This document shows positions 46,576 to 58,150 of a DNA stretch of 64,000 nucleotides, in pieces. The stretch is from positions 1 through 64,000 of the forward strand of contig JAMBUN010000288.1 in NCBI GenBank assembly GCA_030271035.1. The letters are read 5' to 3'. Numbering within the stretch: the first letter of the stretch is position 1; every line of letters begins with the position of its first letter. A program made the position numbers and the translations under genes. The notes below the pieces were generated by a model, which saw only the letters and a program-made list of their open reading frames with translations, ran no database searches and was not told the DNA's origin. Source of the stretch: Microascus cirrosus (Eukaryota; Ascomycota; Sordariomycetes; Microascales; Microascaceae).

Positions 46576-46990
46576 TCAAAATTCACATCTTCTTAAATGC
46601 CGCCTGTCCACGCATGTTGGTGTATTTGCCGGTGCTTGCAGGGCATATTTCGCGTCGTCTACCTTGAGTTTCTCCACACACTCAACCGTCTTGTCACAAT
46701 CTGCCTGTACGAAGAACGGGATCAAGTATCGCTCCTGCATCAGTTCCTTGCCGTCTGACAGTTCCCGTTCAGCTGGGAGCTCCACCTCGCAGTGAAGGTT
46801 CGACTTGCGGGTATCGTTGGTCCTACGAATCCGGAGTCAGCAAATTCTGTTAGGCTGGGCCTTCCATGAGTCCACGGTGTATGAGGTACTGAAATTCCTC
46901 ACCATCTCATAACGAAGTCTCCAACGTTAACAACGATGGACGCTTCAACTGGAGTTGCGCTTACTGGAATTAGGCCAGCTAGACTGGCCT
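46576..46990 (-). pseudogene. 3' fragment of an Fe(II)/2-oxoglutarate oxygenase (IPNS family)
   Basis: Only the C-terminal part of the double-stranded beta-helix is present: SIVVNVGDFVMRW, an intron (46,823-46,902, GTGAGG to TAG), then TNDTRKSNLHCEV with the second iron histidine. The 2-oxoglutarate-binding RxS, usually in RYSIPFF, is RYLIPFF here, so the Ser is lost. No HxD segment lies upstream. The intron is still spliceable, implying recent loss. A stand-alone product is unlikely to be active. Confidence 0.7.
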
Positions 46991-48386
46991 ATGTATAAAA
47001 ATGATCGTTAACCTGCTGTAACTGTATATGTCTTTCGCGTCTGGGACCGCACGGAGATTTTCACCCATCATTCTCGAGAACCCGCGAGAGCTTCTCGCGG
47101 TTACAGGGAGTATTCCCTATTTATAGCGATCGCCTGCTCCGGTCTAAGAATGTCTGGGTGGGTGGAAGATAGCACCTTTTGCTCTATATATATGAAGCCC
47201 ATGAGCCGTCATTATCTCTTCTAGCTCCGAGGTATTGCCGGATCTAATAGTGTGGTTCTACATATGCACCAGGACAATATCATTCCGACAGGGAGAAAAG
47301 AAGGCCCTCAGATATACCCAGTCAAAGAGGGTCTGAACCGACTGACCCGAGATCCCATGTTTCACCAAGTACACAATCCGGTACGTCTTGAAAGCATTTA
47401 CCACCTCCTGGGCGGTTCTCTGCTTATTATCTTCACGGCCCTTCTGGAATTTAGATCGATGATAAGCAAGCTCAGGGAAGGCTGGGAATTCTCGGTCATC
47501 GTAAAGAATGATAATAGGCTTTGCCGTAATGCATAGATTGACTATTGTTAGTGGGGAGCAACGGCGTACGTAGGGATGGTCTTGGGCGTTGTACGAAACT
47601 TCGCAAAGCCATACATATATCATTGCGGAATATGTGGCTGGTGGCCTCCGGGCCCCTCTGTCCAGAGTACGGGGGCTCGTCGGCCGGGTCGCAGCGCCAG
47701 TGTTGTCCCCACTAAGGTGCTTGATGATGCTGTGAGAATTTCACCCCAGCGTTTGCATATAGGTGTCTAACCGTGAATGGGAATGCGCCTCGTGCTACCG
47801 TATTTGGACTAGCGTATTCTAACCAAAGTTGGCCACATCACTGGCTCCAAAACGCCGGAACCCCGCAAAAGGCAACTTGAGTGTCTGATTGCGTCAGATC
47901 TTCACGCACGGCTCTAGTTCTGGGGATAAGATCCTGCGACAGAAGTGCCAGCGTGCATGAAGGCGACGCTGCCGGTGGGGTGCGATGGCCTTTGGGGTCA
48001 TGGGATGCAATGCCAAGTCTGCATGTGTTCAGAGATACGACGGAGTTCGTGTTTATCACATATCGCTGCCCCTCTGTGGGGAAGCACTAGTCAGATGCAT
48101 TCCGGCGGGATCGGCTGGCACAGCGACCTGGCTAAACAGTTCGGGGTGTTCCATGTTTGCTTTGACTATCCCCGCCGGTGGCAGTGAGGGTGTCAGAAGC
48201 TGAGGCCTTGTCAACCCATGCTCGGGCACATCTTGTCGAACTTCTAACTGTCGTTCTACTGAGACCTAGGTAGAAACAATGGAAAAGACTTCTCTACGGC
48301 TGTGAGTGATCGCTAATACAGACGTCATATTATCGCACTAGCATTTCTCCCCAGGGGTGGCCTAAACAAACGCGACTTGTCCCTGT
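46991..48386. other. Intergenic 1.4 kb, possibly relic-bearing
   Basis: No gene could be supported. Open frames around 47,258-47,623 (minus) and 47,880-48,200 (plus) show no motif. The segment lies beside two relics and may contain more, too decayed to identify. Confidence 0.4.
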
Positions 48387-50591
48387 CTAAAACATGAAAT
48401 ACGACGACTGATGATCCATCTCTCTGATAAAGGCCTCGTAAGGGGTATCCCAGGGTGCCACACTATTGGAGGCCGGCTCGCACACTGCCGCTGCTCCCTT
48501 GCTCCATATCTTCTCCACTGATGCCATCATGTACTCTCTCGAGCGATCACGATAGATGTCCATCCATGTCGTATGCTTCCGGCGGACCCAGTCGCGGTCC
48601 TCGTGGGTTACAGCTTCGCGGGCGGCCATGTAGAAAGGAAAGGGGAGGGAAGAGTCGGGGCCACATCCCATGGGCAGACTGTCCATTAAGCGGAAGAGAT
48701 GCCGCCGGACGAGCTGTACCCGTGTGGCATTCGTCGGGTCGAGGAACACGCGCCTCATTAATAGAAGGTGTGCTGTCCAATAAAAGCACTCGCAAACAGT
48801 GTCGAGAAACGCGAGCTGACTTGCCGCTGAGTTCTCATGTGGCCCCAGTGGAGCCGGCAACGGACCGCCATCATCTGCACAGTTCATGGCCTCATGATAT
48901 CTGTGACCCCAGACTCGCATAGTCGTCTCCAGGCCATAGGCATCCGCCTGCACCTTTGCGGGCGGGCTTCTCCGTTCAACCAGGTCGGCGCCCAAGACGG
49001 AGATGCGCGCTAAGAAACACAACACGCGCTGCGGGCACCCCTGCATCTCCCGGAACGCCGGCTCCATGTGGTCGAGTTGCTCGTTACTCTGGTACATGAA
49101 GAAATCGAGCGGGGCCAGAGGTCGCCGAAAGCGAAGGTGGGCCAGGACGACGTCTACCATGGCGAACCGTTGGACGAGAAGCCTCATGAAAACGGAGTTG
49201 GCGGGGCGGGCCATGTAGTCCAAGTCTCGGATGAAGTGCAGCGCGCACTTCATGTGGACTTCGACGCTCCCGATTCCCGTCATGAGGACCGAGGAGGTCT
49301 GCATCATGATGGCTGCCAGCGCGACTTCGCGGGGTGATAGTATGGAGAATAAGCCGGCACTTCGGGAGAGGAAATCAGAGTCGCTGACGGCAGCATGACC
49401 GCTGCCCTCGCTTGTCATCTGGAAAGCGTTCAGGGCTGCTTGTAGCGAGGTCAGCGCTCTGGATTGTCTCGACGACAGCAGGCCGTCGTTGCATCGGCCG
49501 TAGTTATGCATGTGACCCGTCGATACGGATAGGATCCCGTGTAATAGGACCGGATGCGATAACGACAGCAGTGCAAGCTTCCGGTATGGGTTCCTATTGC
49601 TGTCGTGTGCTGTGGTGCATGTGCTGACGCTCTTTATATCTAAGCAGGGAGGGTCAGTCGAGATCCGCTCATCATCCTTATTAGAGCTTCTTAGTTTTCT
49701 GGCAATACGAACAGTACGTAAACGCCATCTCCTCCGCCGGATCTGGCAGGATCTGGACAATGAGGCTGCTGAAAGTGTTGTCAATAACCCACTGGCTGGA
49801 TTCCGGGGGGCTCGGCGCCCCTCGGTATTGGACCGGCGGGTCATAACTCGAATAGGTGGCTGCATCGTCATACTCGACGAGCGGTTCAGGACGCCGCAGT
49901 GAGTCATCGTCAATGGAGGACCGGCTCCCTTGCCCTGGATGGCTAGAGGCACTTCTCCCATGGGGGGACGCGGCATGGCGCCAGCGCAAGGGCTCCGCTA
50001 TAGAGACCGGTGTCCCAGGAATAGGAGGGCTCTTCTCGCAGAGTGGGGGGTAACACAGGCTTGGCTGACTCTCCCCTACTTGGAAGCGGCTCAACTCAGC
50101 GAGGCGTGTACTAGGCACGCCGTCCCGAGAGGTGGCTTGATGCTCTGAGATGCTGGCACCGTCAGATGCGGGATGCAGCCGGGACGGCTGTGGTGACGCC
50201 GGTCCATCCCTGCGGGAAGCGGCGCTCGTCGGGGCCGACTCCCGGCGCCGCTGTCCATGAGTGCGCCCATTTCTCCGGCGCCGGTGGGTGTCGAAAGAGT
50301 TTATGCTCCCGACGTTGGCCCACTTCAAGACCACCTGGTAGTCACATTCGAGGCCGCGGGACTCGCAGGGGGTACATGTGGGCTTCCTCTCATCACATTT
50401 GCGGTGCCGGCGCCGGCACGTTTTGCAGCCTTAGGAACAGACGGGATCAGATTACGGGTCAGACCTGTGGGGCCGGGGACAGCATACCAGACCGTGACCT
50501 TGGCCCCAAACTGGGCTGTTGTGCCGGTCCTTGAGCGCGATTTCCCGGTGTGGTCATTAAGAAGGGGATTCAATTTTACCGCGGTGGACAA
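48387..50591 (-). CDS. Zn2Cys6 transcription factor with Fungal_trans_2-like domain
   Basis: Three exons on the minus strand (50525-50591, 49713-50429, 48387-49639) give 678 aa. The binuclear zinc cluster is Cys24, Cys27, Cys34, Cys41, Cys44, Cys51 (C-x2-C-x6-C-x6-C-x2-C-x6-C), with a basic RRRHRK between Cys27 and Cys34. A long Ser/Pro-rich linker follows, then a helical middle domain starting KSVSTCTTAHDSNRNPYRKL and LLHGILSVSTGHMHNYGR, typical of Fungal_trans_2 factors. The first exon uses an unusual GC donor (50,523-50,524) and AAG acceptor; it is the only join found that gives RSRTGCKTC. The second intron donor is GTTCGT. It lies between the lactam-type and GABA genes, so it may be their local regulator. 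Confidence 0.85.
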
Positions 50592-50674
50592 CTATCGCGC
50601 CCGGACAGAAAATACAACGCGCGAGGGACATAAGGACAAGCCCTAGCAAGGGGCTGGCGGGGTGTCGCTGTGTA

Positions 50675-50699
50675 ATGCAGCGCTACTTTAGCGCTGCAT
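50675..50699. promoter_or_regulatory. Perfect 11-3-11 inverted repeat upstream of the Zn2Cys6 gene
   Basis: ATGCAGCGCTA, spacer CTT, TAGCGCTGCAT. The two arms are exact reverse complements. It lies 84 bp before the start codon at 50591 and 200 bp past the 3' end of the dehydrogenase gene. It could be an operator for a dimeric factor or, if transcribed, a hairpin in the 5' leader or a 3' end signal. Confidence 0.6.
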
Positions 50700-50899
50700 A
50701 GTAGTGGAAGTCAGGGGCGAAACTGGGGATGCTGACGTGATCAGGTGGTGGGGACCCCGAAGATAATGCATGTGGGCATGTGGGGTGTGAGAATCATTAG
50801 CCACCCAGGTGCATACTTTTCTCATCCACCACTACTTTTCTCGAACGCATCTGTCAAATTAGAGATATCCAACCTTCCCAGGGCGCCCGAGAACCCGCT

Positions 50900-52556
50900 T
50901 CATGCCTCAACCCCAGTCATGACCATCTTGGTGACAGTGAATTCGTCTACTCCGTACTTGCTCCCTTCGCGGCCGAACCCGCTCTGTTTGACTCCTCCGA
51001 ACGGAGCCGCAGGGTCGCTTATGGCTCCTGTAATATCAATTAGCTAAAGCGTATTGCGTATTTCTCACGCCTCTGGGGTCACAACAACGTACCGAGGTTT
51101 ACGCCAACCATGCCGACTTCGAGCGCCTCTGCAACTCGCCAACAGCGGTTAACATCACGGCTGAAGAAATATCCTGCGAGGCCAACGTCACAGTCGTTCG
51201 CCATGCTGATGACCTCGTCCTCCGTGTCGAAGGGGAAGAAGGCTGCGACAGGGCCAAACGTCTCTTCCTGGAACAGCTGCATCTCTGGTTTCATATCGGC
51301 CAGTATCGTGAGGTCGAAGTAGTTCGGCCCGAGGTGTGGCAACGGCGTTCCGCCGTAGAGAATGCGCGCTCCCTTCGACACCGCATCTTCCACGTGAGAA
51401 GCAACCTTCGCCACCGCCCTATCATGTATGAGTGGACCGTGGGTCGTCCCGGCGGCGAGACCGTCGCCAACCTTGAAGTTCTTGACAGCCTCTGTGACCA
51501 TGGAAGCGAACTGGTCGTACACACCACGGTGCACGAAGATGCGATTCGCGCAGACACACGTCTGCCCCGAAATTCGAAATTTCGACGCAATCAGGCCTTT
51601 GAGCGCGGCTTCAAGATTGGCATCATCGAAGACAATAAACGGCGCATTGCCTCCTAGCTCGAAAGAAGTCTTCTTGACAGTCGATGAGCATTGTTTCATG
51701 AGGAGCTTCCCGATGCCCGTGGACCCTGTGAAGGAGAATTTCTTGACTGTGGGGTGTGTGGTGAGTATTTCGCCGACTAGCGGGGTGTTCTCTGATGCTG
51801 TGATGACATTCAAAACGCCTGCTGGGATTCCGGCTCTGCTAGCTAGCTCCGCCAGAGCGAGGGCTGTGAGAGGCGCTTCGGTAGGCGCCTTGATGACCAC
51901 GGTGCAACCGGCTGCGAGGGCCGGCCCAACCTTCCGAGTCAACATCGCGGCCGGGAAGTTCCAAGGGATCACAAGACCGCACACGCCAATAGGCTCCTTG
52001 AGGGTGATGACCCTGCAGGACGGGTTGCTAGCCGGAATGGAATCGCCATACACTCGGGGCGCTTCCTCTGAGAACCACTCGAGGAACGAGGCAGCATAGT
52101 TCACCTCGCCCCGAGAGTCAGCGATCGGCTTGCCGTTCTCGGCGGTGATGATATGGGCCAGGTCTTCGGCATTCTCGATCATCAGATCGTACCACTTCCG
52201 CAGCTGCCGTGCTCTCTCTCGGGCAGAGGACTTTCGGTACGAGTTGAACGCGGTGCTGGCCGCGTGGATGGCCGCCTCCGTGTCCTTCACGTCAAACTCT
52301 GGGCATCTTCCGATCACAGCCGACGTAGACGGATCTAAAAATCGTTATTCGTGATGGTCGCCCGGCCGAGGGCACTTGCACATACTCACGATGGGCGAGA
52401 GCTTCCCTGACTCTGCCCCCTTCCATTGTCCGTTCACATAGCAATCCGCCTTGAGGAGGCTTCTATCCTATAGATTATTAACGATTCGGGATCAGTCCAA
52501 CATTCCATCCATGTCGTGTGGCATGAACAGCTTACCTTGACAGCAATGTCTCCCAT
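50900..52556 (-). CDS. Aldehyde dehydrogenase, succinate-semialdehyde type
   Basis: Four exons on the minus strand (52536-52556, 52386-52467, 51093-52334, 50900-51027) give 490 aa, the normal length. It oxidises succinate semialdehyde to succinate with NAD(P)+. Seen: IVNPSTSAVIGRCPEF, the oxyanion/Asn region VIPWNFPAAMLTRK, the general base Glu260 in FELGGNAPFIVF, catalytic Cys294 in GQTC, then EETFGPVAAFFPFD, and the C-terminal KQSGFGREGSKYGVDEF. These match class-I succinate-semialdehyde dehydrogenases better than betaine- or acetaldehyde-type. The first exon is only 21 nt (MGDIAVK). It faces the GABA aminotransferase gene, so both steps of the GABA shunt are paired. Confidence 0.92.
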
Positions 52557-53232
52557 TTCGGCACGTGTTGAGATAGGTCAAACAGCTCCCGCTCTCTTCT
52601 AATGTCTGGTGCGTTCAATAGGAACACTTGGGATTCCAGATCAAGTGGAAAGAATAGGGCGAGTCGTACAAAAGCAAGGGAACCCTCACTGCTCCAGTCC
52701 AGATCCGACATATATCACGACCAGCAGCGAGGCGATGGAAGTGCCAAGGGAGCTCCTCCGCCCCACACCAATTTATCCGTTTACGGCAATCACAAACGAC
52801 CGAGGGAATGGCCAGTTTGTGTATGAATTAGGCCTAAAATTGCCATCCGTATACGGCTCCATAAAGCCCACTAAAGTGGGTATGTGGTCGGCCCACGCTG
52901 TAAACGAAGGCGTACATGACCCGAGCGTACTCGTCCCATGACATTCCGGACGGAGCCCGGAGCAGTGCGCCTCCGTCACAGCGCCACACGCAATCCGCCG
53001 AGAATTGTGAGGAAGCCTCAGCAAGCTAACTCTAATAGGAAAATTTACCCGCCAATAGTAACCCTTTGAGCACCAGCTGCGCTTCACACTTACACATCGA
53101 AACACCATCGGTCCCGCAAGGGGATAGATACATACTATTTATTCTCCATCCATCTGACTTCCTTTCGGGCGGATTTGAACCAAATCAAAACGAAAAGACA
53201 AACCCCGACCCGTAAACCCAACAGTAATCGTT
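52557..53232. promoter_or_regulatory. Shared bidirectional promoter of the GABA-shunt pair
   Basis: 676 bp separate the two divergent start codons. It contains CCGGACGGAGCCCGG (about 52,946-52,960), with CGG/CCG triplets of the kind Zn2Cys6 dimers bind. This is position-based evidence only. Confidence 0.5.
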
Positions 53233-55063
53233 ATGTCACCAGTTCTCGAACCCGCCGTGAGCACCCCGGTCCCTGGGCCAGTTTCCCAAGCCCATGCGGA
53301 GAAGCTGCACGACATTTTTGACGCCCGTGCCGTTCACTTTGTCGTTGACTACAAGAAGAGTTCCGGAACATAGTAAGTGAGACCTTTTGTTCCCGAATGG
53401 TGAGAAACGCCCGAGGGGACTTGCTAAGCGGTCCTCGCAGCATCGTCGACGTTGACGGTAACCGATACCTCGATGTCTACTCGCAGATCGCGTCTGTGCC
53501 GGTCGGGTACAATAATCCGACCCTCCTCGCCGCAGCCCAGTCCCCTGAAGTTGTCTCTGCGTTAGTCAATCGCCACGCCATTGGGAACTTTCCTTCGCAG
53601 GAGTGGGCAGATATCCTGCGAGACGGACTCCTAAAGGTCGCTCCCAAGGGGCTGAACAAGATCTTCACGGCTCAGACGGGATCCGAAGCAAATGAGCTCG
53701 CGTACAAGGCGGCATTCATGCTTTACCGGCGCCGCGAGCGAGGCGAGGGGGTTGGGTGGACACAGGCAGAGATCGAGTCGTGCCTCGACAATGCCAAGCC
53801 GGGATCCCCGGAGCTTGCCATTCTTAGCTTCAAGAACTCCTTCCATGGTCGTGGATTCGGAAGTCTGTCCACCACCCGCTCCAAGGCGGTCCACAAGCTG
53901 GACATACCTGCTTTCAACTGGCCGCAGGCTCCGTTTCCGGCCCTGAAGTACCCCCTCGAGCAGCATGTACAGGAGAATGAGGCCGAGGAGGCGAGATGCC
54001 TGGAGGCTGTTGAGAATCTGATCAAGACCTGGTACGTTTCTTTATGATGTTGACAGACCTGTCAACGACAGAGAAGCCACTGACAATAACTAGGCACTGC
54101 CCCGTCGCCGCTCTGATTACTGAGCCTATCCAGAGTGAGGGCGGAGATCATCATGCCTCACCCGCATTTTTCCAGGGCTTGCGGGACATTACCAAACGCA
54201 ACAACGTTGTCATGATCGTAGATGAGGTCCAGACAGGTGAGATCCCCCTTACAATTAATGCCCTTAATACTGTTTAGTGCAAGGTACTAACGATGTCTGT
54301 AGGGTTCGGCGCAACTGGCAAGTTCTGGGCTCACGAGCACTTCAACCTGCAGCCCCCTCCAGATATCGTCACCTTCTCTAAGAGGGCGCAGACTGCCGGA
54401 TACTACTTCGGAGATGACAAGCTTGTGCCGGACCAGGCCTATCGCCAGTTCAATACGTACGTGCCTTTATCCTTCATCCTCTTACACAATCACGGTTGAG
54501 GTTTACTGAGGGGTATTATAGGTGGATTGGAGACCCTGCAAGAGTGGTCATGGCTAAGGCCATTATCAAGGAGATAAACGACAACGACCTCATCACACAA
54601 TGCGTATGTCCATGACCCTCTGGACAGTTCTTTTTCCTTCCATATAATTTCTAACTTCCTGTACTAGGCACATGTGGGCGCTCTCCTCTACTCGGAGTTG
54701 GAGAAACTCGCCAAGAAGTACCCAGAATACGTACAGAACCTGCGCGGCAAAGACCGAGGGTGAGGCGAAATCCCGAGAACTGGGGAAATTTTCAGGAGAT
54801 TGCTAACAAGCTTCACATTAGAACCTTCATTGCCTTTGACACGAAAGACTCGGCGGCGCTTGTCAAGAAGATGAAGCACCTTGGGGTCAACATAGGGACG
54901 TGTGGTGTCCGGACCATCAGGCTACGGCCCATGCTCGTGTTCCAGGAAGCGCACAGTAAGTTATATATTCTTCTTACCCCCTGGCTAATTATTGACCATT
55001 ATGGCAGTTCCTACGTTGATGGCTGCTTTCGACAAGGCAATTGGTTCTTTGCAGACTGCATAG
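53233..55063 (+). CDS. 4-aminobutyrate aminotransferase (GABA transaminase)
   Basis: Eight exons (53233-53372, 53441-54031, 54094-54236, 54303-54456, 54522-54603, 54668-54759, 54822-54955, 55008-55063) give 463 aa. Every junction keeps phase. It moves the amino group of GABA to 2-oxoglutarate with PLP, giving succinate semialdehyde. Seen: DVDGNRYLDVYSQIASVPVGYNNP, a PLP-phosphate loop TAQTGSEANELAYKAAF, FKNSFHGRGFGSLSTTRSK, EPIQSEGGD, VDEVQTGFGATGKFWAHEH, and the Schiff-base Lys318 in FSKRAQ. The C-terminal NIGTCGVRTIRLRPMLVF is typical. Fungal counterparts are gatA and UGA1, and are induced by GABA. The neighbouring divergent dehydrogenase takes the next step. Confidence 0.94.
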
Positions 55064-55497
55064 AGGTACTTGGTAGAAGAGTAGACAACTAAAAGCGTAT
55101 ATATTTAATCGCATATTAGAGTTATACATCTTATTTCCACTAATTCGCTGAATGAAGGGAGGTCTTTAATTTGGCCTTTAGACCTTGCATTCGTGAATAG
55201 GGCCTGAGGAGGCTTATCGCATCAATGTTGGGTTTAGGGAAAATTGTTCACTTGAGTCCTAGGTGTCTAACCTAATCAGCTACATATTGAGTCCATTCCA
55301 TATGTTTCAACCTGGAAGGTCTAGAAATTGGCGTTTATAACCCTGATTTTGGGTACCATGTACCGTCCGCGTTACGGATAGGACAAAACTGGTAGCGCGC
55401 GCCCTAGGGTACGCAAGAGAGGCAAGGCAGACTAACGGCTGTGGTAGCTGATAACGCCGTCGTTAGTTTAGCCCTATTCCGAGTGGGTTACATGTAT
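55064..55497. other. Convergent intergenic spacer, no gene seen
   Basis: Lies between the 3' ends of the GABA transaminase and the second regulator gene. AT-rich on the left; no feature recognised. Confidence 0.45.
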
Positions 55498-57384
55498 CTA
55501 ATAATCTATTGGCGTCCTAAATCCCCTGCTGCTGCCGCACCAACCTTTCGACGAGTAGCTGTAACTGGGCCGGGTGCTTAATTCTGGGAGTACCTCCCTC
55601 TCGCGTGACACACCGACGCCGCATGTCCAAAAGTGAACAGTGTCTTCGATGAACACGAGCTCTTCCGAGTCCAGCATGTCCGGAAATAGCATCCTGATGT
55701 CGGCCCTTCCTATCTCGTAGTCCACCAGGACGAGAATGTCCTTCACACGACGGGATTCAGGTATCACTTCCACGCCCTTCCAACTAGTCGTCCTGGGTAC
55801 TAATGAAAGGGAGGATGACCAGGTATCCCAAGGGACATCGGGTAGGTCGTTCATTGCAGTAGTGTCCGGGGAATCGAGACCATTCGAATAATTGCCCCTG
55901 GAGCACTCCACACCTTCCTCGACGGCAATAATCCTCTCTACAACAATTGCCGCGCCAACGCTACACCACATCCCTTCCATCCTCTGGCACTCCCACAGCA
56001 CCCTTGCCGCCCTGCGCCGGAGCTGCGGGTGGCGGCACCGGTGGGCAGTCCAGAACAGCGGGATCACGAAGGCGGGCTCGAGGGAGAGGGGGTTGACGGC
56101 CCGGTCGTCCACCTCGCTGCTGAGGCGCTCGCCGAGTGATACGATGCGCTCAAAGTAGAAGAGGCACTCGTCTGTGTCGAACCGGGTCTCGGCATCGGCA
56201 CCGTCGAGGGAGGCGGCTATCCATATGCGGAGCTGGGCGTGGTAGATGCGTATGGAGAGCGCAGGCAGCTCCTCGCGTGGGTTCGCGCTCTCGAAGACCT
56301 GCATCTTGGCCTCCCACGCTTCTAGCTCCGCGATGAGCGCGTCTAGATGGGGGGCCGTGGAGCCGCTTCCACTTTCATTCACCGATAGGAGGATGAACCG
56401 CCTTAGGAGGGCAAACAGTAACGTCCCCGCCTGGCCGTAGCTGGTTATCGGCTGCGCCCCGTGCAGCCTCTTATGCAGCGACGGCAGCCAGACGGGAGAC
56501 TGATAGGGATACGGCGCCTGTGAGTCTGAGAAAGTCATCGCCTGGAGGTCGAGCCGCTCGAGGACCTCCGCCGCGCTGTCGATCTCCCCGCCGCGGTCCT
56601 GCTCGCGCTCCAGGAGGCGGAGACCGCCGAAGAGGTGGGTCTGGCTGTCGGACCACCGGCCCAGGACGTTGGACACGGCGACAAGGACGACGCTAAGGGC
56701 ACGAAGGGTAGCCAAGTCGGTGATGGACTTGGCGAGCGAGATGGCGCGGAAGTAGTGTGTAAGGGCGCGCCGCTTGAACGCGCCGCCGTCCGAGAGTGTG
56801 TCCGCGGGCTGCCGGCGCTGGCGCTCGCCCTCCCACTGGCGGTGGATCGCGCCAAGGGCTAGCGTCGCGTGCCAGATGGCCGAGTCGCTGTGGGCCATCT
56901 GCAGGACGTCACGCGTCCAGAATGACGAGGGCATGAGGGAGGCCGTTCCCGGGGCGGTAGTGTGCCGGAAGATGTCGAAGCAGAGGGCGTCAAGGCTAGA
57001 AGTGTGCGGTTGGGGAGTCCGCCGTAGGACGGGGACCAGGCTCTCGGCTGCGGGGCCCAGGGTTGGGGTTTGAAGCACGAGGTTTGCCAGGCGGCGACGG
57101 GACATGCTTACGCCATCAGGGAGATAGCCATCGCAGCGGCGGCGAGTGGTGGTGCAGCGGGTGCAGGCCGGGCGGACCTCGTCGCATTTTACGCGGCGGA
57201 TACTGACCGGGGGTCTGTTAGCATGTCACGCCGATTTGGGCCTGCGCGGCTCTGGATGCCGAGCACCGGAGCACATTAGACACCTGGAAAGTATGGCGCT
57301 TGTTAGAACGTACCGGCATGTGATGCAGCCGTTCTGGGACTTGATAACCCTCCTCCGCGCGGTTGAATCTGGCGGCAGCGTCAT
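55498..57384 (-). CDS. Second Zn2Cys6 transcription factor
   Basis: Two exons on the minus strand (57314-57384 and 55498-57202) give 591 aa. The zinc cluster is Cys20, Cys23, Cys30, Cys37, Cys40, Cys47; the exon junction falls right after Cys23, and joining CITCR to IRRVKCDE gives a perfect C-x2-C-x6-C-x6-C-x2-C-x6-C. The basic RRRVIK precedes it. The body is helical (LALGAIHRQW, YFRAISLAKSITDLATLRALSVVLVAVSNVLG, WTAHRCRHPQLRRRA), as in many fungal-specific regulators of the metabolic type with no canonical Fungal_trans domain seen by eye. It stands at the right edge of the GABA/lactam block and could control it. Being near the S10 peptidase also leaves other targets possible. Confidence 0.9.
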
Positions 57385-58150
57385 CGACAGCGGTTTCCCC
57401 GGAGTCCCGGGCCCTAAAAGTGGGTACGCGACTGCGCGTTCTTGGAGTAGGGCTGATCTTGCTTTACCAGTCTTGCCCCTTCACGTCTGTCGTCGCACCA
57501 AAGTGAGAGGCCGTGTCCGAGAAGCAGGGGGTTGTTGATTGCTCTTCGAAACACGACAGCGTCCAATGGTAGATCTGAGGTCGTCAATCGCATACGAAGC
57601 TGGTCAGCCCTTGTGCATTTGAGAAAGAGGAGTTTGGCGAGCGGAACAATGAGAAGCTGCGGACTATTTCATGCAGTCGTGATGTGGTGGAGCCTCGCGA
57701 TTCGTCGCCTCGCTGCAGCCCCAGACGATGGACGAAGGATTCGGAAAAGTGGGTCCAACCAAATTCCGAGTCGGCACTTGGACCGTTATCCATTGGCTTG
57801 CTCGCCAGAAAATGTGGGTCTTATAAGTGGCAGCAGCCGGAAACTTCGGGCAGTGGCAGTGAAAGGCATGTTCGAGAACACCTTGGCGTGCAATGTTCTA
57901 ATCTTATCCTCGATGGATTCTTCCTTCAGCCCCGTACGCGTTCACATCATGACGCGTTGGAGAGGTTTGATATTGTAGTGTAGAATATCTCACGATGAGG
58001 GCTTTGTTATTTAAAGGGCTAGACCTAGCCTCCGTTCGGACTGACTCTACGATGAATTCATGCCTTAACTCATAGACTAGAAGCTGCCCTGGGTAATATT
58101 CACTCTTTCAATACATCCTACCCTTTTCACCCGATTTTCTTCATCTGATA
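57385..58150. other. Divergent intergenic spacer, regulator and peptidase promoters
   Basis: No supported gene. A pyrimidine-rich leader (58,105-58,150) precedes the carboxypeptidase start. Confidence 0.45.

Noticed and set aside
47258..47623. Minus-strand frame of 121 codons
   Set aside because: No motif; lies in a decayed region. Considered as a transposon piece, but no terminal repeats or transposase signature were seen.
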